Shown piece after piece: positions 13,391 to 25,700 of a stretch of DNA of 64,000 nt. A program made the position numbers and the translations under genes. Within the stretch, counting starts at the first letter, position 1. Every line of letters begins with the position of its first letter. The notes under the pieces are model-generated. The model made no database searches. It was not told where the DNA came from and saw only the letters and a list, made by a program, of their open reading frames with translations. The stretch comes from Chimonanthus salicifolius (taxonomy: Eukaryota; Streptophyta; Magnoliopsida; Laurales; Calycanthaceae). Location: contig CM023539.1 of the NCBI GenBank assembly GCA_013350335.1, positions 32,288,631 through 32,352,630 of the forward strand, written 5' to 3'.

Positions 13391-13926
13391 CACAATAGGT
13401 GTTGTTGTGGATGAATGAGGCATTGGGTATTGTGCATTGTGCATTACATAGCATAAAGTATGGACATTAAATGCATATCTAATTACTTATCGTTTTAATA
13501 TTTCTTTATTTGTATTAAATTGAGTATAGCGGAGATATCACATTTTGGATATGTGCTATTGTATTCCTTCACTAGGCTTGGAGCTCACACCCTTATATTG
13601 CAGGTAACCCTCTGGATTTAGGATTGGAGGACGACGTTGAAAACTAGAAGTTACTATGAATGAATATTTAAATTCCTAGTTAGGTGTTGAATTATGTTGA
13701 TTGAATTAATTATTGGATGCTTCTTATTCTTTGAGACTTGATTATTTGATTCAAATAATTTGAGAAATTTGAGATTTATTAGTTGGTTTTATTTTATGGA
13801 ATGGGATATAAGTAGTGAGATTAGATTTGATGTTGATAATAGATTGTCGATGACATTATAATGTATGCGATGTGTAAATTTTGAGCTTGAAAGATTTGAT
13901 GGCTTCGTTATTTCATTCATAATCTT

Positions 13927-13928
<2 letters not shown>

Positions 13929-14020
<92 letters not shown>

Positions 14021-14022
14021 TT
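13929..14022. repeat. Microsatellite (TA)n followed by (TTTA)n
   Basis: An uninterrupted TA run of about 55 bases is followed directly by about nine ATTT/TTTA units. The 61-codon frame across it (13865-14050) is low-complexity and not a gene. Confidence 0.95.
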
Positions 14023-14148
14023 TTCCCCCAGCCACAAATCTGTGATTTAAGGCCCGTTAGATGGGTGACGCGTTGGGTGACGCCCATTCAGCCTGCAGTT
14101 AAGCAGGTCACGACCCGTTTAGGCTGTAGAAAGGGGCAGGGCGTTACA

Positions 14149-15080
14149 GTCTAAATGTTGTAACAAATGTTTGGTCTCTGATAAGTTAGCGTCGACTCTT
14201 GAGTTGGTAACCGTTGACTAATTGAATTGATTGTAAATCATTTTTAGTCTTTGATAGACAATTGTCAATTGATAAGCCGGTAACTGTCAACTGTCTGAAA
14301 CAAATGTAAAACAGAGTTTGTCTCTGATATCCATCCGTCGACAGTTTCCAATCGTAACTACTTATACAACTTGTCCAAACAGTCAACTGCTTATCTAGAT
14401 TGTCAACTATATGGTGGCAACAGTCAATTTTTAATGCATTGAATGCTCATTCAAATGGTCATCTTTTTTATTTAATGCATGGCAATGGTAATAAATTTGA
14501 AATTTATATATATACTTGTTATTATGAAGTCTAAACACTCTCCACCAACTGAGATACAGAGATAAATCAATTTCTCTATCATTCAAGTTCAAAATCATAC
14601 ACTTGCAAATCATTTATTGAGCCATTTTTGTTCAAATCCTTGAGTAACTCTTATGAATCATATTGAGAGAGTTATTCCTGAGCTTCAACTTGTAATCTAT
14701 TGATTATATCTGAGATAAAAGTTTGTAAAGGGTTGGACCGACCCTAGTGAAGATAGAAGAAAGGATTCTACTTCAAGTTAAAAGAGAGGTGTAATCAAGG
14801 AGCTGTAAAAGGTTTCTTCGCCACCTATAAGGAGAAGCAATAGTGGATTTAATCCTCAAGCAATGTCTTGAGGTGATGACGTAGGCAGGAAAGTCAAATC
14901 TCATAAAAATTCAAGTTCAATCTCTCAATCTCTTCTCATCTCCTCTTTCTATTTGTGCTTTAACTTATTCTTATTTACATGTTACTTTTCTAATTTGTGT
15001 AATTGGAGAAATGCTTAAAAATTTAATTGACTGAATTCACCCCTTTCTTGAATCAATTTCTGGGCAGCACCCTACTTTCT
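14149..15080 (+). mobile_element. Right part of the split copia-like LTR
   Basis: This continues the 9176-9660 sequence after the inserted element. It contains a TATA-like 'tttatatatatacttg' near 14505, then 'gggttggaccgaccctagtg', 'ggatttaatcctcaagcaat' and a terminal 'ctgaattcacccctttcttg', the usual late order in plant copia LTRs. No internal retroelement genes follow. Confidence 0.5.
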
Positions 15081-16094
15081 CTCACCAATTGCTGAAATAC
15101 ATTAAACTATGTACTGCAGATAGTTTTTATTGTAACTATGTACTGCAGATAGTTTTTATTGTAATTAAAAAATTATGTGGAATCATATATATTCCATTAT
15201 AAAAATATTGTGCGATGTAATTTAAACATGGTGAAAGTTTTGTAAAAATTGAGTTACATTAAGAGAAGTGGTCTTGATATTTCAATTGCATCATATTTAT
15301 ATATACTCTATCTCAAATATTTTGTATTTCTAATTTTTATTAATGGATTTTTAATCTATTATTTGTAATTTTGTCATTTTTATACACTCAATTGCTAACT
15401 GTTATTAATCCTATCAAGTATGAGACATGTTTTTATTGTGATTAGATCAAATGCTAAGAATGTTGTATTTATTCATGTACTAAATTTGATATAATTTTAG
15501 AATTCCTTTATACAATATTAAGATATTACATGAATTATTTAAAATAATAGGATATCATATTTTAACTATCGGTCCGAAATGTCAAATTAAAAAAGATACC
15601 AAGTCTTTTATATGACATTTAATGTATTCTTTTATAACTGTCATTGGATTTTTTTTTTTTAACTAATCTGATTTTAAAAACGTACTTTTAACTTTAATTG
15701 CATTGCATCTATATACCTTATTAATTTTTTTGTATTTTTAATTTACGTGAATGAATTTTTAGTCTAATATTTATATCTTTATCATGTTTTATACACTTAA
15801 TTGCCAACAGATCATTATACTCACGTAAATATCATAACTAATTATATATATATAGAAAAAAGAATAAGTACAAAATATGATATAGTTTCCATTGTAAATA
15901 TATCAAATGACAAGAAACCTTGCACTTATTCATATACTAAATTCAATATAAATTGAGATTTCTTTTATAAAATATAAACATATTCAAAAATTTAAATTTA
16001 AAATTATTCGATATCATATTTTAACTCATTATTATCATTATTTAACTCATTTATCCTTTCTAATCTAGAGTTGACTTTCATATTTGAATTTAAC
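15081..16094. repeat. AT-rich spacer with a diverged tandem duplication of about 450 bp
   Basis: Two blocks, about 15225-15600 and 15680-16050, share an order of landmarks: 'ttttgtatttctaattttta', 'taatggatttttaatctatt', 'ttatacactcaattgc', 'ttattcatgtactaaatttg' and 'gatatcatattttaact'. A fresh 29-bp tandem duplication lies at 15105-15162. No gene is visible. The same ending motif recurs after the solo LTR at 21910-21960, so this host sequence was interrupted by the insertion at 16095. Confidence 0.6.
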
Positions 16095-17405
16095 TGTCAC
16101 GCCCCGACCCGAGAAGCGCGCCCAGAACGTGACTATTTTTATTTTTTTTTAACAAATCCAATTATCAAAAATCCATGGGCCTCTCATGCGGTTCCCTAAG
16201 CCCATAGAAACGTTCGCACACGCTTGTGTGGACAATACTCGCGACCTAAAACATCAAGTCCCCAAAGGGGCACATTGAAAAGATATCTCACATAAATTCT
16301 CCTGTATTAGTCGACTAATGGTAATCTGCTCAAACTGTCGACAATTTCCACGTACCCGTCGACTGGCACTCTAAAAATCCAAAATACACACCATAATACG
16401 ATCAATTATACAACATATTATCATATTACACATATATGACTTATACATAAAGTCTCTATACCACAAGTGAAATAATCACCTAAAATTTACATAATTTTTA
16501 TATGAAACTAAACAAGAATAAATCCTACCATCGAACAGCACTGGATTCCAACTCCTAAGCATCGCAGAGGGATTCTCCTTTCCCACATCCAGTACACGAC
16601 CTGCATTGTAAGGGACGTGAGCTCCAGCCCAGTGAAGAGAACTCAAATTAACAAGTCCCTTTAAATTTTCAGAATATCAAATTTACAATGCAACCTACGA
16701 GGAAAACACTTTGAACACCATGGCCTACCTTTACCATTTGTTTTTTCCTTTCCACATACACACGCATATACTCATAATATTAATAACACAATGCATGTTT
16801 AACACATGATAAGCAAATAAATCATATCTATCATTTAAAAGGTTACAATGAAACTTGTAATACACTGGAGTATCCCACTCAACCCCAACTGTACAGGTCC
16901 AGGGTATCCCACTCAACCCTGTTGAAGAATCCCACTCATCCTCGAATGCATTAAGTCAAGGCAGATAGAATGCAGCATCTTGTAAGAGCTTGACCGAATG
17001 TATAAGTGTGTGCGTATACATGAACATGTATATTATCTATCAATTATCCATAAACACAGAAATAATATAAAATCATCATTCACATATGTTGTCTCCATAT
17101 ACCCTTTCCATAAGAGTTTAACAATGGAGTTTCACTTACTATCCACTGGTTGCAATCTAGGTTTAATAACCTAAAATGTTTTCATCTCATTACCTGCACA
17201 AACTTATTAGCACAAGTATAATCACATATATATACAAAACTCTATGCATGATCAAGGCCACATATATCACCTATTCACGTAACCGATATATGAAACACAT
17301 GCACACATCCTAACATGATTTACATGTTCCTTTTCATAAATCACAGCATCATTGGACTTTTCACTCTTTTTTCCAAACTTTAAACCTATCACCCTCTAGA
17401 CTTCT

Positions 17406-20400
17406 TGTCACGCCCCGACCCGATCGGTTGGCCCGGAACGCGACTGATTTTTTTTTTTTTTTTTTTTGAAAGGTAAGTAAACTAATCCACAAGCACTCTT
17501 ACTGGGCCGGATCAACAGTTAGGCCCAGCGGTTACACATCCGCCCGCTAAGTGGACTCAAACATGTACCATATGCCTGCCCAAAGACAAAGCAAAAACAA
17601 CACAACAATAACATCCACTCATAATACGATCAAACAGATACCAACATTGATTAATCAATCATAACATTGTCTAAAATGGCAACATAGCCGATTACAACAT
17701 TTAAACATAAATTAAGTACCACATCCGGTACTTAATACAAAAACAACGGTTCCTAGAACCAACAGAAAGATCAGGGCATTCCTCTCCGGGGGAATCCCAA
17801 AACACTGCTTTAGCTCAAACGCCCTAAGCCTGAAAGAGAGGGTCCTCCTCCTCGGGTTCATCGCCTGAAAGGTGAGTGGTGTGAGCTAACTAGCCCAGTG
17901 AAGGATAATTAACAATGCACATTCAGCAAATAGTAAAACAGGTTAACAACAGTTAATATCACATGCTTGATAACAGTGAGCATAATCTTAAATCAGATAA
18001 TAACATCATCAACTATCCATCACTGCCATTATCCACCGTAACGCCTGCCGACTACACTGAGACCAGTATTAAGTCCCGACACGGTCAAAATACATCCTTG
18101 CAAGTACATCTCCGGCTCTTAAACGTAACCGGTACTGACACCCTCAAGTCAGCAACTGACGACAGCATGGTCCGCCCATGGTCCAGTAGACATAAACCAT
18201 CTCTCATATGGCCGATATTGGTTCAATAGCCCAGGTACGTGGAAGCAGTCTTACATACACATACGGTAAACACCGTAATATCAAATCATCACAGCACTCT
18301 TACCATAGTGCAACATGTATAGGCACATGAGTGGGTTCATCAAAACCGAAACCACTCATTGCTCAATATAACACCTGTTTACAAAATCTGCAGAGTTAAG
18401 TTCCCTCACCGTGATCGTGTGGTTTCGCGGTCTCTGTCAAACAACATACAAGTGCGCAATCAATATACATATCAGATACGTACATATACGTAGTATTTGG
18501 AAATCACACGTTTTCCCACAAAATATCCAGGGTTCATGGAAATGAGTCTCCTACTTGGTTTCTAGCCTTTTTAAATCATCCACAAGATAATAATATAATA
18601 ATAAAAAGGGGCTCAGTCCAAACTCATATTGTCTTCTGGGCATTGACCAGATTGACGTATTGAGTGAGGTCTAGATCCTCGGGTCACTTCTCGGTTGTCT
18701 TCTGGATAGGACCAGAGCTGACATTTTGAGTAGGCCTCGAGGTCACCCAGTGCCCGACTATAGTGCCGGCCTGAAAGTGAATCACTCAGTTCCCGACTAA
18801 TGTCGGACTGAAAGCGGATACAATAATATTTACACTATAAATAATAAGAGAAAGGAGTTAGTACAGTTTTATTTAACAAGGGGGGTATAAACCATCACAT
18901 CACATAATCTAACGAAATAATAAATTTTTTTTTTTTTGAATAAAATAATAATATTTAATTATTTAATTATTTAAATAAAATTTTTTTTTTTTTCCTCGAT
19001 GGGAACCAACATTTAAAACCATAAGCAACTATAATCTCAAATAAAAATATTTTTTTTTTTTTTTGGGAATAACATAATAATATTTAATTATTTAAATATT
19101 TATTCATTTTTTTTTCTTCGGTGGGAACCACCATTTGAAATCATAAGCAACCATATTTTCAAATAAAAATGTTTTTTTTTTTTTTTTTCATTTTTTTTTT
19201 TCTCTTTCTTCTTCCTCTTCTTCTTCCCCGTTCACTGTCTGCAACAGACAGTGAACGGCCGGTGAACAGTAAAACCGAAAATAAGAAATGGGCTATTTTC
19301 TGGACTCGGTTTTTACATCTGACCGGTCCGATGGATTCCTCCGGGAGTCCTCTTTCCATAGGAAAAGGTTTGGAGCTTTGAAACTCAGTGAGCCATCCGA
19401 TCTTAACACCGGAAGCTCACTGATACGAGGAACCCTAAAATTTTCCCTAAATTTTGAAATCGTTTTTCTAAATGAAAACAGAGCCAAATCCAAAATTTTT
19501 TTATTCCAAATCGGTCGAAATTGAGAGGGGAATGCAGTGGTTACCTTGGTTTCGATTCCTGGGTTGAAAATCGGGTTTTTGGAAAATAATTTCCTCTAAG
19601 TTACTGTTACAAAAGAGGGTCGGCCGGCTGGGTTTTACACAGAGAGAGAAGGGAGAAGAGAAGATATTTTGGGAGTTAAAACAGATGGAGAAGGTCGGTT
19701 TTTATAAGCTTTTTGGGCCGAGAAATCCGGCACGCGGCCGATGAGACGGGACGCCGGAAAATCGGGCAGCAAAGCAGGCTGCTGTACGCCCACGCACGCT
19801 GCTGATGCTCGCAACAATAACTGCAGATTTTTTTTTTTTGCAAATCAGCCCTTCAAGTTTTTCTAAATTGCAAAAAGGGCCTAGTTTTCATAAAAACTAA
19901 TTTTTAAACTAAAAGTAATAAATTAAAAACTTAAAAACCTGATCCAACCTTACAGATGGGTTGGGTTTTAAAAATCTTAATCACCATAAAAATTTCAGAT
20001 TTTAACTCTTATTAAAAATCATTTATTTAAATAAAAACCATAAATTTACACTATTTACTTAAATAAAGAATTGTTAAAATAAACAATTTAGAAACATCAT
20101 TTTGAGATGAAATGAAATATCTAGACCATTCTTAAAATGGTCTACCATAAAATACTAATTTCAAAATTTATTTCATTTTCAAAACCCTTTAAAATAATTA
20201 ATACTCTCTTTCGGGGTTTTGACGGGCGATATTTAAGTATTATTTTCTGAAAATAATTTTATTTTAAAATCAGAAATGCAAATCCTTAATTAAGGAAAAC
20301 ATTATTCACCAATAATATTCACAAAATCACACAATTTATAAAAATATACACAAGAAGTGGTAAATTACCAAAATGCCCCTCCAGCTCGACGAGCTGAATC

Positions 20401-20529
20401 ACTGAGTTTTCGGGCTCAGATCGGGCCAAACTTGGGCTTTCCTCGAAGCCCTAACCAAAAACTTCAAGATCAACCGGTTAAACATGATTAACGAGCTAAA
20501 ACTCGCCTAATCTGGGGTAGGGTATTACA
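17406..20529 (+). mobile_element. Nested solo LTR (3.1 kb), intact target duplication
   Basis: The ends are TGTCACGCCCCGACCCGATC and 'ggggtagggtattaca', flanked by the exact 5-bp repeat CTTCT (17401-17405 and 20530-20534). Family landmarks shared with the other copies are 'catgtaccatatgcctgccc', 'gtgtgagctaactagcccag', 'gttaagttccctcacc' and 'attgtcttctgggcat'. The block 18900-19170 holds two to three tandem copies of about 125 bp rich in poly-T. A short hairpin lies at 19231-19255. Open frames inside, for example 17963-18229 and 19169-19381, lie in non-coding LTR sequence. Confidence 0.9.
19231..19255. other. Conserved hairpin inside solo LTR
   Basis: A perfect 11-bp stem, TTCACTGTCTG paired with CAGACAGTGAA, has a 3-nt loop. 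Related hairpins occupy the equivalent place in the relatives at 36901-36927 and 53489-53512. Confidence 0.75.
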
Positions 20530-21867
20530 CTTCTAATGGGTCCCACTTGGTCTTTCCCATCTTAAAAATACTATGGGTTCCATTTTCAATCTAAAATCTA
20601 ATAGGTTTTAACAATAACCATTATACATGTTAAGTTGAGTCTCCACACTTGTCCAACTTGCAAATATCACCAAGATCTGTAAAGCATAATAATTCCATAA
20701 ATTTTGTTTCAAATTGAAATATTTAAAACAACTCAAAAACTAATTTAGGAGAGGTTTTTAAGATTTAAAAGAAAAACTCATTTCCCCTAAGAATTTTGAG
20801 ACCAAATTTGAAGCCAAAAACTACTCTATTTTACAAAACTAACAGTCCTAGAGTTCTTAAAATTTTAAGTAGATAAATTTTCATACCTTAATCGTCGAAA
20901 TCGGTGGAGAAATGACGGAGTTTGAAAAACCCGAGATCCAAACACGAAAAACCTTCGGTCACAGCTCAAACGCAGGAGAGCAGAAAGAAGAAGGAAAGAA
21001 AGGGAAAGGCAAAGGAAAAGAAAAAAGAAAAAGGACGATGGAGAGAGAGAGATTGTTTTTGAGTGTTTTTTATTCTTCTTCCACTTCTCATCTCTTCTTA
21101 AGTCGATGGAAGCCTAATGCTACCCACCCTAGTTGTGGTGAATAATCACCAAAGTTTTGATTTTTTTTTTTCTAAAATTCAAATGTTTATCCATTTGACA
21201 AATAAAACTCAAAACCATCTAACTTATATAGTTTTAGAAAAATGAATTTAAAACCATATAATTTCTATGGTTTAGAAAATAATTTAAAACTTCTTTAATT
21301 TTTTTTTCCAAAATTAAAATACCTTTTTAAAATACACCCAAACTAAATGATGTAATTTAAAACCACTTAAATACCAAATTTCAAAATTAAAATAACACTT
21401 AAAAAAAATTCTAGCTTTTGAGTCCGGTTAAATAAATTGACTGATAAAACACTTCTAAAATTTTTGGGATAATTTGACACTCTTAAAACATTTAAAACTT
21501 TCATTTTGTAAAAATAGAGATACACCTGATATCTATAAAATCACACTTGTGTAAATCGAAATGATTGAGATAAAATTCCTTAAACTCAAAATTTCACACT
21601 AAATAAATTTGTAAGATTTGAGAATTGGAAAACCTCAAATCATTTATTTTCCAAACACAGATTATTTTAAGGGTCTCAGATGGAGAAAGTTCAGATAATT
21701 TCAACTCTGCCACTACCCTTAACGAGTTGGATCCACTCACTTCCAAACTCGAATCTAGTCAAACTTTGACTCTAAACAAGGCCCATTTGTTAATTACCCC
21801 GATTAAGCACAATTAATTGTAAAAAAAAAATACATAATTAAATACTAATTTGGGTCAAGGTATTAGA

Positions 21868-22758
21868 TTAACAAATTATTTTCATGAACTTACTAACTAC
21901 TCTGTGTGACGTCTGCATATCACATTTAACTATCAATTCATAATGTCAAATTAAATATTATATGTGGAATAATTTTTAAAAAGTATCGTATTTTTTTTGT
22001 GTGGGTACGGGACGTCATCTGAAGTGAGGGTTTTAGGAGAACTAATCTATCCGAGGAGAACTAATCTAACCTCAGGGGTTTAAAGAGATTTCCCCCTTCC
22101 CTACTCAAAAAAAAATATCATGTTTTCTAAACGACAATTAATGTAGTTTTTAGTGTTATTTGGTTTTTTGTAATTTATTTAAATAAAAAAGGTAATTTTA
22201 ATGTTTAAATATAATATTAAAAAATGATGATTTCCCAGTTAAGAACCAAAATTAATTTTTAATCATTTGGTACTTTTGGAATGGCCCACCGAGTAGAAGA
22301 ACGCGTATTAGAATTTTGAAATCTGAAGTGGACACCTGGAACCACATGGGTATTGACGAATGATATTCTCCTCAATTACGGAGAATGTTTGTTTTCGTTA
22401 CACATTCCTTAAATTGGGCAAAACGGCTCCTTCTTCGCAACACAATCTCTCAGAAACATCTAAGGCTCTCCCAATCGCTCTCTCTTTTTCTGACTCTCCG
22501 AGAAAGATACAAAGCTCTCTCAATCTATCTGTGCAAAAGATCTAAAAACTCTGGCTTTCGATCGTCCTTGCTCTCTGCGAGGATTATAGCAATCTTTATA
22601 CAAAATCTATCTGCATTTCTCTTTCATTTTCTTGAAAGTTGGTTTCGGATTCTTTTCCCAACAATCGAAGGGGAAGGGAAAACTACTCTTTTTTCTTTAT
22701 TTTTTCCTCGATTATTTTCTGATCTGGGTTTCATTTGATCCTTATTTAGGTCTTGAAG
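21868..22758 (+). promoter_or_regulatory. Upstream region and probable 5' UTR of RING gene copy B
   Basis: 21873-22330 is AT-rich spacer. From about 22400 the sequence becomes pyrimidine-rich ('cacaatctctcagaaacatc', 'tttcttgaaagttggtttcg') with higher GC, as expected for a plant 5' UTR leading to the ATG at 22759. Several out-of-frame open frames here (22360-22738) are probably just untranslated leader. I see no convincing TATA box, and the start of transcription is not determined. Confidence 0.45.
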
Positions 22759-25700
22759 ATGTCTTCAATGCCGCATCAAGGAGATTATGCTGGGGTTTCT
22801 TCACACAACTTTCACCTCAATGCACGGCCACGGCAAGAAATGGCAGGTGTCTTTCGTGCGTCTGGCAGCCAGCAATTTGGCAGAAGAAACATGGGTTTTC
22901 AACATCCAAACGGAAGGCACAGTGTTCCTCTCAACTTTGATGCCTTTGACGATGTGGTTGTAATCACCATCCCGAGTCAAATTACACAAGTAAGATGGCC
23001 TATCTTGATTTATTTGTTACTATACATTGGTTCCTGTTTTTATTGTATTACACTGCATTGACTAGGGTTAGGGTTTTCTTCTCTTCTTCTTCTTCATCTT
23101 GTTTTCATCTTTTGGGACTGTTTGGTTTCATTTTTATTGATTTTCATAAAGATTTCTGCATTTTTTTAGGGCTTTGCTTGTATCCATGCAATTGATATTT
23201 ATTGTTCTTTTCTGAAGATTCTGAATAATTTTTTGGCTTTTCTTTTATGCCTTTTGTTTTCGCTTGATTCATGTGCGTTGATTTTTTTTAGGGTTTTATA
23301 CAATTTGCTTTTCCCATTTTTGGGCAGAATAAATCTGGTTATATTTTTCATTGTTTTTGTGGGCTTGCTTTTGACTGGATATATCTTGTAAAGTGCATAT
23401 CTTCATTTTTGTTGTTTTTTTTTCGTTGCATGAATGTGTCAATTTAGTGCCAGGATTGTTGCTTTTTGCGGGATTTGTTTCAACATTTGTAGATTTTCTA
23501 TGGGTTTTGCCTATCTTTCTTGTTAATATTTGCTTCTAGATTTTTCCATATAAGTGGAATTTTCTTGTCTTATTTTTTATTCTAATATCTCTGTTCTATT
23601 TTATTCATCATTTTTCTTTAAATATTTCTGCATGTGTATGTGTTTCTGTTCTGTTGCATAGTATGTCTGTATTTTTTCTTTATTTTTCTATTTTTTCCCT
23701 TTTATTCATTTGAATTGATAGGAACACTGGTTTTGTTAATAATAAGGGATGACATGCTTGTCTTTTTATCTATTTGTCATCACATAAGTAGTGGCAAGGT
23801 ACACGATGTTCCCTTGTTATAAAAGATGCCAGTACCCCTATCAATTTCCATATTCAGTACTTTAATGGCATTTTTGGAAGTGTGTTTTTTCTTGTAAAGA
23901 TATGCATTATGCATTTGGGGATTTCGTTAAAAAATTCTAAACACTTCTAGGTTTGAAACTTGTGGAGGATTTCTGTATTCGTATGTATCTTTAATCATTT
24001 TCCCATCTAAAAAAATTATATCTACATTATGCTGGGCTTTTATGGGTTTAAGGGGCCATTTGACTATTTCTCAATCAATGCAATCTTCACCATTGTTGCC
24101 TAATGATTCACGGTTTTTATTCTTGGTTTACTGTTGTTGGTTTTTGCTTACTGTATATTTAGCCTCATTAGATCATCCTAGCTGTTGATTTTTTAGCGTC
24201 AAAGTTGTAACATTGGATAAACTTTTACTTCTGAGACTCAAACTTACTAGAATGAAGATAGATGTAGTCCTGTGCAAGGTAAAAGGGTAGAGTAGTGCAT
24301 GGAGCGGTTTGAATTGATCATTACATAGACCTTCTTATAGTAAAAAAACTTGGAGAGATACTTGCTCAAACTTGGTTTTAGATTTACCTATTTCATGAAA
24401 GCAAATGGGTAGTTGAAAGATGTGGATTCAAGTCCTATAGGTGTTGTTTCAAATGAGTAGTTGGTCTATGAGGGACAATTCATTGAATGTCGTTACTTGT
24501 GTGAACTCCAAATTGATTGTTTGATGATGGCGGTGGTGATGATAAACGGATAGTTAAAATAACCTGTGACTAATTGGAGATGGTGATGATAGATATTCTC
24601 AAACTATTGAGAATAACATTTATCATATGTTTCAATGGTCATTCAGCCAATCAATGGACCATGGTATGTAGTGGTAAGAATAGTATGGCCAAGTGTTATC
24701 GAGATCTATACGTGACATTGTGTTTATGATCTTTGTAGGAAGAATCACCTAAGGTTTTTTTTTTAATCCACTTGATGTTTTGCCATCGTGAGATGTTAGT
24801 ATTCAAAAGATGAGATTCAAATTTAACACCCATTTAGTGTTTGCAAATCACTTTAGATAAGTTCATTTTTATATGCAAGTGATCAAGTCATTTCTCCTTT
24901 CGTTTATAATGTTCATTATGTTACAAACATGAAATAAGTCCTCTTAAAGTATGATGACAAAATCACCTTTACAAAAAGTGTCAAGTTGTAAGATGCTCAA
25001 TTGTAAAAGCAAAAGAGGTGCAATGCATGTAAGATCAAGGGCAGCTGTGTTAAAAATATTGCAACCAATCACCAAGCCTTCTTATGACACTAGAGGACTA
25101 TGGCTTTCTTAAGATTTTGGGGCCATTGACCATATTTATTTGTTACTGTTGATTCAAATTTTTTATAGTTAATTTTTCCTTATGAGCATGTTCGGCATTT
25201 TTGTGGGAAAGGAACAGTGTTTTCATATGATCAAAATGATGAATGTGAACTATCAATGTTGAAGATTAACAAGTAACCATCAAATCTCAATGTTTTATGT
25301 TATGACATGAGGTTTTTGGCATGTTCAGTCACAAATCCATGGTGGAGTTTGTGATATCAGTGGTCTTGATCATGGGACCTTTTTACTAACAATCATTGTT
25401 ATTTTTTGTGGAAACACTTTCCTCGGGGAGAACTTTCTTTTTCTTAGAAAGGGTTTCCACGGAAAAGCAATTGTAGACAAGTGTGAGAAGATTTTCTATT
25501 GTACGGAAAATGCTATGCTTTGTGGAGAAGGAAATGCTTGTGGGCATGGGTTTTTGTTTTTTTTTTTTGTCTAAAATGAAAATGATTTACCATTTTATTA
25601 TTGTCAAAAGGGTGAGGTTTGAGATTTGTTGTAAAGAAAACTTTTATATGGCTAACCATTACCATGGTGGAAAGGCTGGAGTGAGAATATTAGAACCGAA

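Larger units (their letters stand above)
9661..14148 (-). mobile_element. Large solo-LTR-like element, minus orientation (4.5 kb)
   Basis: On the plus strand it starts TGTGATGACTTGACCCG and ends GGGCAGGGCGTTACA. It is flanked by ATCTA (9656-9660) and GTCTA (14149-14153), a 5-bp target duplication with one mismatch. On the minus strand the left end reads TGTAACGCCCTGCCCC, and an internal 'gtgtgagctcca...cctagtga' matches the same place in the four plus-oriented relatives. That gives both orientation and family. There is no polymerase, gag or primer site, so it looks like a solo LTR. It carries a 46-bp tandem array (13230-13390) and a long (TA)n tract. Open frames inside, such as 10287-10902, are not convincing genes. 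Confidence 0.7.
16095..21867 (+). mobile_element. Solo LTR (about 2.6 kb) interrupted by a younger solo LTR
   Basis: It begins TGTCACGCCCCGACCCGAG and ends 'gggtcaaggtattaga', where the canonical final TTACA has become TTAGA. It is flanked on both sides by the exact 5-bp repeat TTAAC (16090-16094 and 21868-21872). At 17406-20529 it contains another family member with its own target duplication. Subtracting that leaves about 2.64 kb. No gag, pol, primer-binding site or second LTR is seen. The plus-strand frame at 20912-21145 and others inside are not supported as genes. Confidence 0.85.
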
